64,000 nucleotides of DNA, taken from Salinimicrobium nanhaiense. GTDB lineage: Bacteria > Bacteroidota > Bacteroidia > Flavobacteriales > Flavobacteriaceae. The stretch is from contig JAAVJQ010000003.1 of the NCBI GenBank assembly GCA_012038135.1, positions 62,001 to 126,000 of the forward strand, written 5' to 3'. Below, one piece after another: positions 8,291 through 16,748 of the stretch; the first letter of the stretch is position 1, and every line of letters begins with the position of its first letter. The position numbers and the translations under genes were made by a program. The notes beneath the pieces are model-generated. The model saw only the letters and a program-made list of their open reading frames with translations. It had not been told where the DNA came from and did no database searches.

Positions 8291-11200
8291 ATGCAGACGG
8301 AACAGGCGATCAATTCAGGGAACTTCCATATCCTAAAACCACGTAAAGCCCTCAACAAAGCTTTTTTAAAGGTCAAGCCTAACCGCTCCCAAATCGAGCA
8401 GTTTAAGCAGCATCTCATTCAGCTGCTGGACAGGACGAACGATACCGAAAGTGAGGAGTTCCACAAGAACCTCGTGACCGATTTTCTGAAGAAGACCTAC
8501 TACGATCCCAATCATTTTATCAATACCAAAGGCCGTACAGATCTTGTCATTCACAACGGCAACAAGGCCAAAACCAGCGTGGGCGTTATTATTGAAGCCA
8601 AAAAACCCACCAGTAGGGCAGAGATGCTTAGCCGGGAGAAGATCAACTGCAAGGCATTCCAGGAGCTGGTGCTGTACTACCTGCGGGAGCGCATTAACCA
8701 CAAGAACCTCGAGGTGAAATACGTGGTGGCGACCAATATCAACGAATGGTTCATTTTTGACGCCAACTTCTTTGAAAAGGCTTTTGCGCAGAACAAGAAA
8801 TTAGTTCATCAGTTTATCGATTTTGAGGCCGGAAGGCTGGCCGGAAAAACGACCGACTTCTTCTATAAGGAAATAGCGGAACCCTTTATTGCTGAAATGC
8901 AGCAGGAAGTGGAATTCACTTACTTCGATATTCGGAATTACGAAAAACCGCTGCGGAATAACAATCCCAAAGACGACAACAAGCTCATCGCGCTCTTTAA
9001 ATTGCTCTCTCCGGAACACCTGCTGAAGTTGCCCTTTTTGAATGACAGTAACAGCCTGGATAAACGTTTCTACGGCGAACTGTTGCACATCATTGGTTTA
9101 ACTGAAACCAAACAAGGCGGCAAGAAGATCATCGAACGCCGGAAGGAAGGTCAGCGGAATACGGGTTCTTTTCTCGAGAACGCGATCATTCAGCTGGACA
9201 GCATGGATAAGATTGGAAGGTTGGAGAATCCGCTTCAGTTTGGGGAGACCCATGAGGAACGGCTTTTTTCCGTAGGACTGGAATTGAGCATCACCTGGCT
9301 TAACAGGATATTGTTTCTGAAGCTGCTCGAAGCCCAGCTCCTCACCTATCACAACTCGTCCCGCAATGGCGGGAAAGGCGACAAGTCCTATGAATTCCTC
9401 AGCCTTGACAGGATACATAATTACGACGACCTCAACTCGTTGTTCTTTCAGGTGCTGGCGCGGCAGGCTTCCGAAAGAAATGAAGACGTAAAAGCCCTTT
9501 TTGAGAAGGTACCCTATTTGAACTCTTCGCTGTTCGAGCCTACAGATATTGAGCATGCCACGCTGTTCATAAGCAACCTGCGCGATGACAAAACGCTGCC
9601 CATCTACAGCGCCACCGTGCTGAAGGATAAACAAGGCAAAAAACGCAGCGGCGAACTCAACGCGCTCGAATACCTGTTCGAGTTCCTCAACGCCTACGAC
9701 TTTAGCAGTGAAGGAGGCGAGACCATACAGGAAGACAACAAGACGCTCATCAACGCCTCGGTGCTGGGGCTTATTTTTGAGAAGATCAACGGCTATAAGG
9801 ACGGCTCTTTCTTTACGCCCGGCTTTATCACCATGTACATGTGCCGCGAGACCATCAGGAAAGCGGTGGTGCAGAAGTTTAATGAGGCAGCCCCCTCTGG
9901 CTCCCCCAATGGGGGAGAAAAACCGAGGTTTAAAACGCTGGATGATGTTTATGATCAGATCGATGATCACCGGATGTTTACCCGGCAGCAGGCGAATGAT
10001 ATTATCAACAGCCTAAAGATCTGTGATCCCGCAGTTGGCAGCGGACATTTCCTGGTTTCGGCGCTGAATGAAATGATCGCCATCAAGAATGACCTGAATA
10101 TCCTGCAGGATCGCCACGGAAGAAGACTGAAGGAATACCAGGTGGAAGTGGTCAACGACGAACTCATCGTGACCGATGATGATGGGGAACTCTTTGAATA
10201 CAATCCCTCCGGAAAGGAAAGTCAGCGGGTGCAGGAAGCGCTTTTTCACGAGAAACAGAACATCATCGAAAACTGCCTTTTTGGAGTGGACATCAACCCG
10301 AATTCAGTCAAGATCTGCCGCCTTAGATTGTGGATAGAACTTTTAAAAAGTGCTTATTACAAAAGCCCCCTCCCGGCCTCCCCCGAAGGGGGACAGGCCG
10401 TCAGTTCGAGTATCCCGCCTACAGGCGGGATGTATCGAGAACAAGGCGTGTCCCACCCGGCTCTTGAGACTCTTCCGAATATCGATATAAATATAAAATG
10501 CGGCAACTCCCTCATCTCCCGTTTCGACCTGGATGCCGACTTAAGCAAGGCACTTAAGGATAGCAAATGGAATATTGACAGCTACCGAATAGCCGTGGAC
10601 ACTTACCGCAACGCTCACAACAAGGAGCAGAAGCGGGAGATGGAAAAGATCATCCACGACATCAAGAACGACTTTAGGAGCGAGATCTCCACCAATGATC
10701 CCAAGGTGAAAAGGCTGGAAAAGGTGAAAGGCGAGATCTTTTTAATGGCCAATCAAACTCAGCTGTTTGAGCAGTCAAAAAAAGAAAAAGCCGCCTGGAA
10801 TAAAAAGCTGGAAAAACTCTCCAAAGAGAGCAAAAAACTGGAAGCGCAGATCCGGGAGATCAAAGACAACAAGATCTATGAGAATGCCTTTGAGTGGCGC
10901 TTTGAATTTCCGGAAGTGCTGGATGACAACGGGAATTATGTAGGCTTTGATGTGGTAATTGGGAATCCGCCGTATATTTCTATTCAAGAGTTGAAAAAAT
11001 TAGATCCAAATCAAAGTTTTTACTACTCAAAAAACTATCATACAGCGGCAAAAGGTAATTTTGACATCTATCTTCCATTTACTGAAATCTCCTTTGCAAT
11101 AACTCATCCAAAAGGGATAGTTGATTTTATAATGCCTTCTCTTTGGATTTACAATGATTACGGCGGGAACTTGAGAGGATTACTCTTGTCAAATAAATAT

Positions 11201-12256
11201 TTATCACGGTTTTTGGATTTTGGCTCAACTCAAGTTTTTGATGATGCTACAGTCTATACAGCCTGTCAACAATTCACGAAAACTGAAAACCAAGGCTTTG
11301 AATATTCAAAAATTGAAGTTGGAAATTTTGGACAAGAAGTTTGGAATAAAATTAAGTATGCTGATTTAGGACCCTCTAATTGGAACTTAGCCACACGAGA
11401 AGTTACTTCAATTTTAAAGAAATTGGAAAATGATTCCGAAAAACTCGGAGATCTCTGCTCTATCTTCGTTGGCATCCAAACAAGTGCTGATAATTTCTAC
11501 CACTTGATTAGAAAAGAAAATGGAAATTTCTACTCCAAAATTCTTGACAAAGAAATTGAACTGGAAGAAGATTTATTGAGGCCAATAGTTACAGGTACAG
11601 ACGCGAAAAGATATTTGCCTCCTCAAATAAAGAAATATCTTCTACATCCCTACTCGGAAATAGGATCTAACGATTTAATAGATCTCAACGAATACTCAGA
11701 GACATTACCTAAGACCTTCCACTACTTTAAAACTAACGAGAATTTTTTAAGGAGTAGAGAGAAAAGTAAAATGGATCACGAGAAATGGTATGGATATAAT
11801 TATCCAAAAAATTTGGAAAAGCAGACAATTCCTAAAATTGGAATTGCACAGACGGTTCAAAGTTTACAATGTTTCTTAGATGAAAAAGGGGAATATTATT
11901 TTCATAATGTTAGAGTAAATGGAATTTCTCCTTTAAATGAAACATTAAAACCAAAGTATCTTTTAGGGCTACTGAATTCTTCTGTATTGAACTTCTATTT
12001 CACCAAAACGGCGAAGCCAAAAGACAATGGTTTTTATGAAGCAAATAAACAATTCATTTATCCTTTACCAATCAAATTTGCAACCGATGTTGTTCAAGAG
12101 CAAATTATTGAATTAGTAACCCATATTCTAGAACTCAAAAAAGAAAACCCCTCCTCCGACACCTCTTCTTTGGAAGCAGAAATTGATAGGTTGGTTTATG
12201 AGCTTTATGGGTTGACGGAGGAAGAGATCGAAATAGTTGAAAATTCAATTAACTAA
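8291..12256 (+). CDS. Type IIG restriction-modification enzyme (fused nuclease, N6-adenine methylase, specificity domain)
   Basis: A 1321-residue single-chain enzyme expected to methylate adenine and cut DNA near its site. An N-terminal PD-(D/E)XK nuclease shows D84 (GRTDLVIHNG) and E102-A-K104 (IIEAKKP). The methylase has motif I DPAVGSGHF from D579 and motif IV NPPY from N892. The C-terminal part is a TaqI/Eco57I-type specificity domain ending IDRLVYELYGLTEEEIE. Two palindromic repeats are embedded in frame (about residues 533-545 and 693-728). The first two thirds are G+C-rich, while sequence after NPPY is A+T-rich, so the specificity domain may have been exchanged. Tail copies follow downstream. 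Start chosen at the first ATG; no clear RBS. Family members are usually 1000-1300 residues, so it looks intact. Confidence 0.85.
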   Translation: MQTEQAINSGNFHILKPRKALNKAFLKVKPNRSQIEQFKQHLIQLLDRTNDTESEEFHKNLVTDFLKKTYYDPNHFINTKGRTDLVIHNGNKAKTSVGVIIEAKKPTSRAEMLSREKINCKAFQELVLYYLRERINHKNLEVKYVVATNINEWFIFDANFFEKAFAQNKKLVHQFIDFEAGRLAGKTTDFFYKEIAEPFIAEMQQEVEFTYFDIRNYEKPLRNNNPKDDNKLIALFKLLSPEHLLKLPFLNDSNSLDKRFYGELLHIIGLTETKQGGKKIIERRKEGQRNTGSFLENAIIQLDSMDKIGRLENPLQFGETHEERLFSVGLELSITWLNRILFLKLLEAQLLTYHNSSRNGGKGDKSYEFLSLDRIHNYDDLNSLFFQVLARQASERNEDVKALFEKVPYLNSSLFEPTDIEHATLFISNLRDDKTLPIYSATVLKDKQGKKRSGELNALEYLFEFLNAYDFSSEGGETIQEDNKTLINASVLGLIFEKINGYKDGSFFTPGFITMYMCRETIRKAVVQKFNEAAPSGSPNGGEKPRFKTLDDVYDQIDDHRMFTRQQANDIINSLKICDPAVGSGHFLVSALNEMIAIKNDLNILQDRHGRRLKEYQVEVVNDELIVTDDDGELFEYNPSGKESQRVQEALFHEKQNIIENCLFGVDINPNSVKICRLRLWIELLKSAYYKSPLPASPEGGQAVSSSIPPTGGMYREQGVSHPALETLPNIDINIKCGNSLISRFDLDADLSKALKDSKWNIDSYRIAVDTYRNAHNKEQKREMEKIIHDIKNDFRSEISTNDPKVKRLEKVKGEIFLMANQTQLFEQSKKEKAAWNKKLEKLSKESKKLEAQIREIKDNKIYENAFEWRFEFPEVLDDNGNYVGFDVVIGNPPYISIQELKKLDPNQSFYYSKNYHTAAKGNFDIYLPFTEISFAITHPKGIVDFIMPSLWIYNDYGGNLRGLLLSNKYLSRFLDFGSTQVFDDATVYTACQQFTKTENQGFEYSKIEVGNFGQEVWNKIKYADLGPSNWNLATREVTSILKKLENDSEKLGDLCSIFVGIQTSADNFYHLIRKENGNFYSKILDKEIELEEDLLRPIVTGTDAKRYLPPQIKKYLLHPYSEIGSNDLIDLNEYSETLPKTFHYFKTNENFLRSREKSKMDHEKWYGYNYPKNLEKQTIPKIGIAQTVQSLQCFLDEKGEYYFHNVRVNGISPLNETLKPKYLLGLLNSSVLNFYFTKTAKPKDNGFYEANKQFIYPLPIKFATDVVQEQIIELVTHILELKKENPSSDTSSLEAEIDRLVYELYGLTEEEIEIVENSIN
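9888..9925. repeat. Palindromic repeat inside the type IIG gene (copy A)
   Basis: A C-rich/G-rich palindrome with core CTCCCCCAATGGGGGAG (9901-9917) and flank CAGCCCCCTCTGG. It is translated as a Pro/Gly/Ser-rich loop (residues 533-545). The same GCCCCCTC...CTCCCCC...GGGGGA design recurs at 10371-10394 in this gene, so it is a dispersed repeat that entered the frame without breaking it. Confidence 0.65.
10366..10475. repeat. Double palindromic repeat inside the type IIG gene (copy B)
   Basis: Two palindromes follow each other in frame. The first has CTCCCCCGAAGGGGGA (10379-10394), bracketed by GGCC. The second has arms ATCCCGCCT (10412-10420) and AGGCGGGAT (10423-10431) bracketed by TCGA on both sides (10406-10409, 10435-10438). 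Together they encode about 35 residues of Pro/Gly/Ser-rich sequence between LWIELLKSAYY and TLPNIDINIK, which are normally separated by a short loop. This fits intergenic-type repeat insertion into a tolerant surface loop. Confidence 0.7.
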
Positions 12257-12296
12257 TGAGATGGAGGGAGACTCGCGCATACCAAAAGGAAATAGA

Positions 12297-12383
12297 ATGA
12301 AGGAGCAAATTGACCGGCTGGTTTATGAGCTTTATGAGTTGACGGAGGAGGAGATTCAAATCATTGAAAATTCAATAAACTAA
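12297..12383 (+). pseudogene. Second copy of restriction-enzyme tail (28-codon ORF)
   Basis: ATG at 12297 opens a 28-residue frame reading MKEQIDRLVYELYELTEEE and continuing to NSIN before TAA. It is almost the same peptide as the end of the type IIG enzyme. It has its own ATG preceded by the A-rich AAGGAAATAGA, so it could be translated, but it is most simply the stump of an earlier specificity-domain end. Confidence 0.6.
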
Positions 12384-12423
12384 TGAGGTGAAGGGAGATT
12401 TGCGAATTTTAAAAGGGAATAGA

Positions 12424-12519
12424 ATGGAGGAGCAAATTGACCGATTGGTTTATGAGTTATATGGATTGACGGATGAGGAGATTGGGATTGTTGAGGCAGA
12501 GAATCAATATTGGAGATAA
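12424..12519 (+). pseudogene. Third copy of restriction-enzyme tail (31-codon ORF)
   Basis: ATG at 12424 opens a 31-residue frame (MEEQIDRLVYELYGLTDEE, then a divergent end AENQYWR) before TAA. It is the most diverged copy and ends differently from the other two, as expected if it came from a different homologue of the enzyme. The next gene starts 41 bp downstream. Confidence 0.6.
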
Positions 12520-12560
12520 AAAATTCATTGAAATAAAAATAAATAAAGGAAAATAGAAAA

Positions 12561-13841
12561 ATGTTCAAATTAAAAGACGTTACAATTGAAGGGTTTTGGG
12601 GTCAACACCAAATCTCTACAGATTTTCATGAGGATGTAAATATTTTCATAGGAAGAAACGGAACTGGAAAAACAACTTTTATAAATCTTCTTCAAGCTTT
12701 AATTTCCGTTGATTTAGAGTTATTATATAATCTTCAGTTTGAAAAAATTGTCATTAATCTTAAGGACGGAAAGAAATCCCGAAAAGTAGAAGTAGAGAAA
12801 ATTGCGGATGACCTTCAGTACAGAGAATTAAAGTATAAGATTGGTACAAAAAAATTCAGTTTGCCAATTATTCCTGGTAAAGAAGTAAAATATATCACAA
12901 GGAGAAGTGGAAGGTTACATCCTAGATTTTTTCGCGAGATTAATGAAATTAGAGAAAGCCTATCCGAGCTAATAAACGTCTCATATTTATCCGTAAACCG
13001 AGATATTACTGAGGAATATAAGGAAAACAGAAGAGAAGACCACTTCAACTTCATTGATGCGAGATTAGAAGAACTTATTTCCAATTTTACTACCTACCAA
13101 TTACAACTTGAAACAGATCTCAGTAAGTTATCTAAGAGATTTCAAGAAAATGTTTTAAGGTCAATGTTATATAATGAGGAATTTGATAACGTCAAAATTA
13201 ATGAGCCTGTAAAACTAGATCTTAGAAAAATAAGTGTTGGACTAAAACAAGCTTATCGAGGATTGGGAATCCTTGATTCTCAAACGGAACAGGCTATTGA
13301 ACATCATGTAGAAGCAATTAAGAAAGCTGCTAATACAATCAACGAATCGGTAAAAAACAATAAGACTTCCGTTTATCCAAATGATGTAACTCCACTCACT
13401 TTGTTAAGAAGAACTAGAAGGATAAATGAACTTTCGGCGGAATTAGAAGATAACAAGAAGAAAATTTTTCAACGCCTAGATGATTTTATCATTCTTCTTA
13501 ATGAATTTCATGATTCCAAAAAATTTAGTCTGCAGGACAGCAAAATTGGTGGAATATCTGTATTAAAAGATGAAATCGCCATTCCTCTCAACCAATTATC
13601 TTCAGGGGAGAAACAACTCATAATTTTACTAACAGAAGCTCTACTTCAAAAAGGTTCTGAGACATTGTTTATAGCTGATGAACCAGAACTTTCATTACAT
13701 ATTGAGTGGCAAAGGAAAGTAATATCCTCCATTAGAAAATTAAATCCAAACTCTCAAATAATAGTCGCTACACATTCGCCTGAGATTGTGGGAAAATTTA
13801 AGTCAAACACTATTAACATGGAAAGGATAATAAATGGATAG
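12561..13841 (+). CDS. AAA ATPase of the OLD/RecF type, PARIS AriA-like
   Basis: A 426-residue ABC/RecF-type ATPase. Walker A GRNGTGKTT is at 31-39, the signature LSSGEK at 346-351, Walker B LFIADEP at 369-375 with the following E, and the switch histidine in ATHSPE at 403-408. A helical coiled insert fills residues 110-320. The stop overlaps the start of the DUF4435 gene by 8 bp, so the two are coupled. An AAA_15/21-type ATPase with a DUF4435 partner is the composition of PARIS (AriA-AriB), in which the ATPase senses a phage anti-restriction protein and releases the nuclease. Low G+C like the adjoining specificity domain. General OLD-like defence pairs are the alternative. Confidence 0.7.
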   Translation: MFKLKDVTIEGFWGQHQISTDFHEDVNIFIGRNGTGKTTFINLLQALISVDLELLYNLQFEKIVINLKDGKKSRKVEVEKIADDLQYRELKYKIGTKKFSLPIIPGKEVKYITRRSGRLHPRFFREINEIRESLSELINVSYLSVNRDITEEYKENRREDHFNFIDARLEELISNFTTYQLQLETDLSKLSKRFQENVLRSMLYNEEFDNVKINEPVKLDLRKISVGLKQAYRGLGILDSQTEQAIEHHVEAIKKAANTINESVKNNKTSVYPNDVTPLTLLRRTRRINELSAELEDNKKKIFQRLDDFIILLNEFHDSKKFSLQDSKIGGISVLKDEIAIPLNQLSSGEKQLIILLTEALLQKGSETLFIADEPELSLHIEWQRKVISSIRKLNPNSQIIVATHSPEIVGKFKSNTINMERIING

Positions 13842-14667
13842 TTTAGAGTATTCTAATGAGGCTTTAGAAGCAAAAGGTCTTTTCTATAATAAGGAAATCA
13901 CTGTTTATGTAGAAGGTCAAGATGACCCACTGTTTTGGAAATATATCTTTGATCTGTCAAAATTTAGAGCTCATATTGAAGACGTAGGTGGGAACCTTCA
14001 ATTGGAAAAATACATAGATAAAATAATTCAAGAAAATGCAGATTTCTATGTAGCCAGAGATAACGACCATTCTGATTTTATAAATCATACAAAAAATCAT
14101 CAGAGAATTATAAATACATACGGATACTCCATTGAAAATTCCATGTATAACATGGCTACTATACAAGAAATTGTGTCAAAATTGAGTAGGCAAAAAATTG
14201 ATATAATTGAAGAATTGAATCAATGGTCAAAAGAGTTCTCAAGAAGAGTGTATAATTTATTAATCTTAGATATAGCTAACCATAAATTTAAAAAGGGAAT
14301 ATCCATTTTTGGAGATAACGGTTACAGATTCCTTAAAACCCAAAGATCTCATGAAGTTTGTGAAGATAAAGTCAAAAATTTTGTTGATTCTGTGAGAGAT
14401 AAGTTTACAGACGAAGAAATAGTTCAAGTTAAAAAGATGGTAAAACAAAGCGAAAAGGAATTTTGGTTTCTAATTAAAGGTCACTTTATAACCAGTGCCA
14501 TTTTAAACCTTATTAAGAATCAAGTGAGAAAAAATTGTGGTTCAAATAAAAGTTTCAGCATTGATAGTTTATATGCTTTAACAATAGACTGCTCTTCAAA
14601 TTGGGAAGACAAAATTGATATCAAGCATGTAGTCAAACAAATAAATACACTATACAAGACTGCATAA
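13834..14667 (+). CDS. DUF4435 TOPRIM-like protein, PARIS AriB-like effector
   Basis: A 277-residue protein with a TOPRIM-type core: ITVYVEGQDD with E27, followed by FYVARDNDHSDF with D76 and D78, the acidic pair of the fold. DUF4435 proteins serve as the toxic nuclease AriB of PARIS, which in the studied system cuts host tRNA-Lys when released by AriA. The ATG lies within the last codons of the ATPase gene. No signal peptide or membrane segment. The C-terminal half is helical and lysine-rich. Identification is by pattern and by the neighbour; target unknown. Confidence 0.65.
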   Translation: MDSLEYSNEALEAKGLFYNKEITVYVEGQDDPLFWKYIFDLSKFRAHIEDVGGNLQLEKYIDKIIQENADFYVARDNDHSDFINHTKNHQRIINTYGYSIENSMYNMATIQEIVSKLSRQKIDIIEELNQWSKEFSRRVYNLLILDIANHKFKKGISIFGDNGYRFLKTQRSHEVCEDKVKNFVDSVRDKFTDEEIVQVKKMVKQSEKEFWFLIKGHFITSAILNLIKNQVRKNCGSNKSFSIDSLYALTIDCSSNWEDKIDIKHVVKQINTLYKTA

Positions 14668-14717
14668 AATTAACAGTTCCAGTTAAACAATCAATAATAT
14701 TTAACATAAGTAAGACT

Positions 14718-15638
14718 TTGAAATTATATTATTTAAGTAATAAAGGGTCCATATCATATCTTAAAGAACAACCTTTTAAACTCGAGCGCGAAATTCAGAA
14801 CCTTTTTGAAGCGAATCTACAGGAAGTGATGGGGCTGCAGTTGGTAAAGTCGGAATTTAGCATCAAAAATAAAAGAATAGACACTCTGGCTTATGACCCT
14901 GAGTCGAAAGCTTTTATTATAATTGAGTACAAAAGAAATAAGAACATTAGCGTAGTAGATCAGGGCTTTACTTATTTAAGTTTGATGCTGGAAAACAAAG
15001 CAGATTTTATAGTAGAGTATAATGAAACTTTGAAAAGTAGCCTAAAGCGTGACGAGGTGGATTGGACACAAACTCGGGTTGCTTTTGTTTCCACCAGCTT
15101 TACCGAAAACCAGAAAACAGCCACCAACTTTAAAGATATAGCCATAGAGCTGTGGGAAGTAAAGCGTTATGAGAACAACCTCATTAGCATCAATGAAGTG
15201 CGCAAAAGCAAGTCAGCAGAAAGCATAAAGCCCATTACACAAAATAATGAGAAGCTTAAATCGGTCACAGAACAGCTAAAGGTCTATACCGAAGAAGACC
15301 ATTTGAAAAGGAAGTCAGATGATATTACTGAGCTCTACGAAACCTACAAAACGGCCATTCTAAATCTTTCTGATAACATAGAAGTTGAATACCGCAAAGA
15401 CTATATCGCCTTCAAAAAGAATTCAAATATTGCCGATATCACTGTGCAGAGAAAAGGCCTCAAACTTTGGATCAATTTAAAAAAGGGCCAGCTCGACGAC
15501 CCAAAGAATCTGATGAGAGATGTTTCCGAAATCGGGCATTGGGGAAATGGTGATTACGAGGTGGTCGTGAAAGATGATAAACATCTTGAATATATTATGA
15601 GCCTTGTCAAACAGGCGTTAGAAAACCGACAATCATAG
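14718..15638 (+). CDS. PD-(D/E)XK nuclease-like protein with C-terminal DUF5655-like domain
   Basis: A 306-residue protein from a TTG start at 14718; no ATG is available before residue 38, and the residues from the TTG onward (MKLYYLSNKGSI) look like a real N-terminus. The N-terminal half has the nuclease core D55 (KRIDTLAYD) and E70-Y-K72 (IIEYKRN). The C-terminal 100 residues (LYETYKTAILNL through HLEYIMSLVKQAL) match the DUF5655 pattern of predicted transport or nucleic-acid-associated proteins. It stands 50 bp after the AriB-like gene and may belong to the same defence cluster, although such proteins also occur alone. Confidence 0.7.
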   Translation: MKLYYLSNKGSISYLKEQPFKLEREIQNLFEANLQEVMGLQLVKSEFSIKNKRIDTLAYDPESKAFIIIEYKRNKNISVVDQGFTYLSLMLENKADFIVEYNETLKSSLKRDEVDWTQTRVAFVSTSFTENQKTATNFKDIAIELWEVKRYENNLISINEVRKSKSAESIKPITQNNEKLKSVTEQLKVYTEEDHLKRKSDDITELYETYKTAILNLSDNIEVEYRKDYIAFKKNSNIADITVQRKGLKLWINLKKGQLDDPKNLMRDVSEIGHWGNGDYEVVVKDDKHLEYIMSLVKQALENRQS

Positions 15639-15664
15639 CAAAAATAAATTAGACGAAGATATCT

Positions 15665-16726
15665 ATGAATGAAAATTACAATGAAGATTCCTGGACCAAA
15701 GGACAGAAATTTGAAAACTTTATTGAGAAGAAAATATTTCCTAAATCACATTATGATATAGCGAAAAAAACACACGATTATAGTCAAAATTCAGAACGTT
15801 TTGTAGCCAGTTCATTAGAGCCAGATTTTGAATTCCGTTGCAGACTCACAGGAAGAAATTTTAAAGTAGAAGCTAAGTTTAGAACCAACCCTTATAAAAA
15901 TTCCTATGATATCCTGAGCGAAAAGCAGTTTAAGAGTTTCCCGGCTTTAAATTCAGCAGATTGTCCTATTTATATTGCCTTCGGTTATGGAGGAGATCCC
16001 GCTAATCCGGATTTTCTAAGTTTGATTCCCTTTAATGCTATCAATTCCAGAACTCTCAGTCCAGAAGAGGTTTTCAATCACAACATTGAAAAAGAGTTAT
16101 ATCCTACGCATAAGTTTGAAGAAAAAGCTGTCAAGCATAAGGAATCTCCAGAAGATCATTCCACAGAGGAACAATCTATGGAATTTGAAAATAATTTTGG
16201 AAAAGAAAGGCAAGAAGATAGAAAAGAAAAACCTGACACAAGAAAAGGTTTAAAAAAATACAATTCAAAGATTCTGGGACTTGCAGCTGTAGGTTTGCTG
16301 GCAATTATTATGACCATTTACAGTTTTGCTTTTCCCGTAGAAACACCTGTAAAAACTCCAGAGGAACAATTAAAGGAAATCGTAGCTGATTACTACCAGT
16401 CCATGAACAGTAACCAAATAGAAAAACTGCATGACTATTTGAGTCCGGAGGTCACCAGCTGGTATGGGGAACAAAATCCTTCCCGGGAATGGATCTATAG
16501 AAATGCAAAGGCGCATAGAGGGAAATATCCTTATTCTTCTTCAAATATTGATTGGGATTCTTTTAAGGTCATTCCTGCAGAAGCTGGAGGTTACACTGTT
16601 ACTTATGAAATGATCTACAAATCCAAAGAAAAAATAACAGATGATTATACGGTATTTGATCTTAAGTTGCTTACTCAATGGGATGAGAATTATAAGCTTA
16701 GAGGTATAACTGAGATTAGAAATTAA
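15665..16726 (+). CDS. Membrane-anchored nuclease-like protein with exported NTF2-like domain
   Basis: A 353-residue protein of unusual design. Residues 1-135 look like a PD-(D/E)XK core (D54 in EPDFEF, E69-A-K71 in VEAKFR). A highly charged linker (150-200) follows, then one hydrophobic helix at 202-223 preceded by lysines, which places the N-terminus in the cytoplasm. The rest (230-353) resembles a SnoaL/NTF2-like fold (EIVADYYQSMNSNQIEKLHDYLSPE). It starts 26 bp after the DUF5655 gene. No named family recognised. It could couple an envelope signal to a cytoplasmic nuclease, but this is inference from layout. Confidence 0.6.
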   Translation: MNENYNEDSWTKGQKFENFIEKKIFPKSHYDIAKKTHDYSQNSERFVASSLEPDFEFRCRLTGRNFKVEAKFRTNPYKNSYDILSEKQFKSFPALNSADCPIYIAFGYGGDPANPDFLSLIPFNAINSRTLSPEEVFNHNIEKELYPTHKFEEKAVKHKESPEDHSTEEQSMEFENNFGKERQEDRKEKPDTRKGLKKYNSKILGLAAVGLLAIIMTIYSFAFPVETPVKTPEEQLKEIVADYYQSMNSNQIEKLHDYLSPEVTSWYGEQNPSREWIYRNAKAHRGKYPYSSSNIDWDSFKVIPAEAGGYTVTYEMIYKSKEKITDDYTVFDLKLLTQWDENYKLRGITEIRN

Positions 16727-16748
16727 TCCAAAACATAATTCTGAATAA

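Larger units (their letters stand above)
12181..12519 (+). repeat. 127-bp tandem repeat of the type IIG gene's 3' end
   Basis: The segment coding for the last residues of the restriction enzyme (IDRLVYELYGLTEEEIE) recurs twice more at exactly 127-bp intervals: anchors AATTGATAGG at 12181, AATTGACCGG at 12308 and AATTGACCGA at 12435. The spacer after each stop codon (GAGATGGAGGGAGA, GAGGTGAAGGGAGA, then an AAAGGGAATAGAATG-like stretch) is also repeated. Copies diverge mostly at third codon positions, so they are not a recent slip. Confidence 0.85.

Noticed and set aside
9098..9970. A long minus-strand frame opposite the restriction enzyme
   Set aside because: It mirrors the codons of the well-supported plus-strand enzyme and has no family motifs.
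12181..12519. CRISPR or toxin-antitoxin small genes in the 127-bp repeats
   Set aside because: The repeats encode the tail of the upstream enzyme, which explains them fully; only three copies exist.
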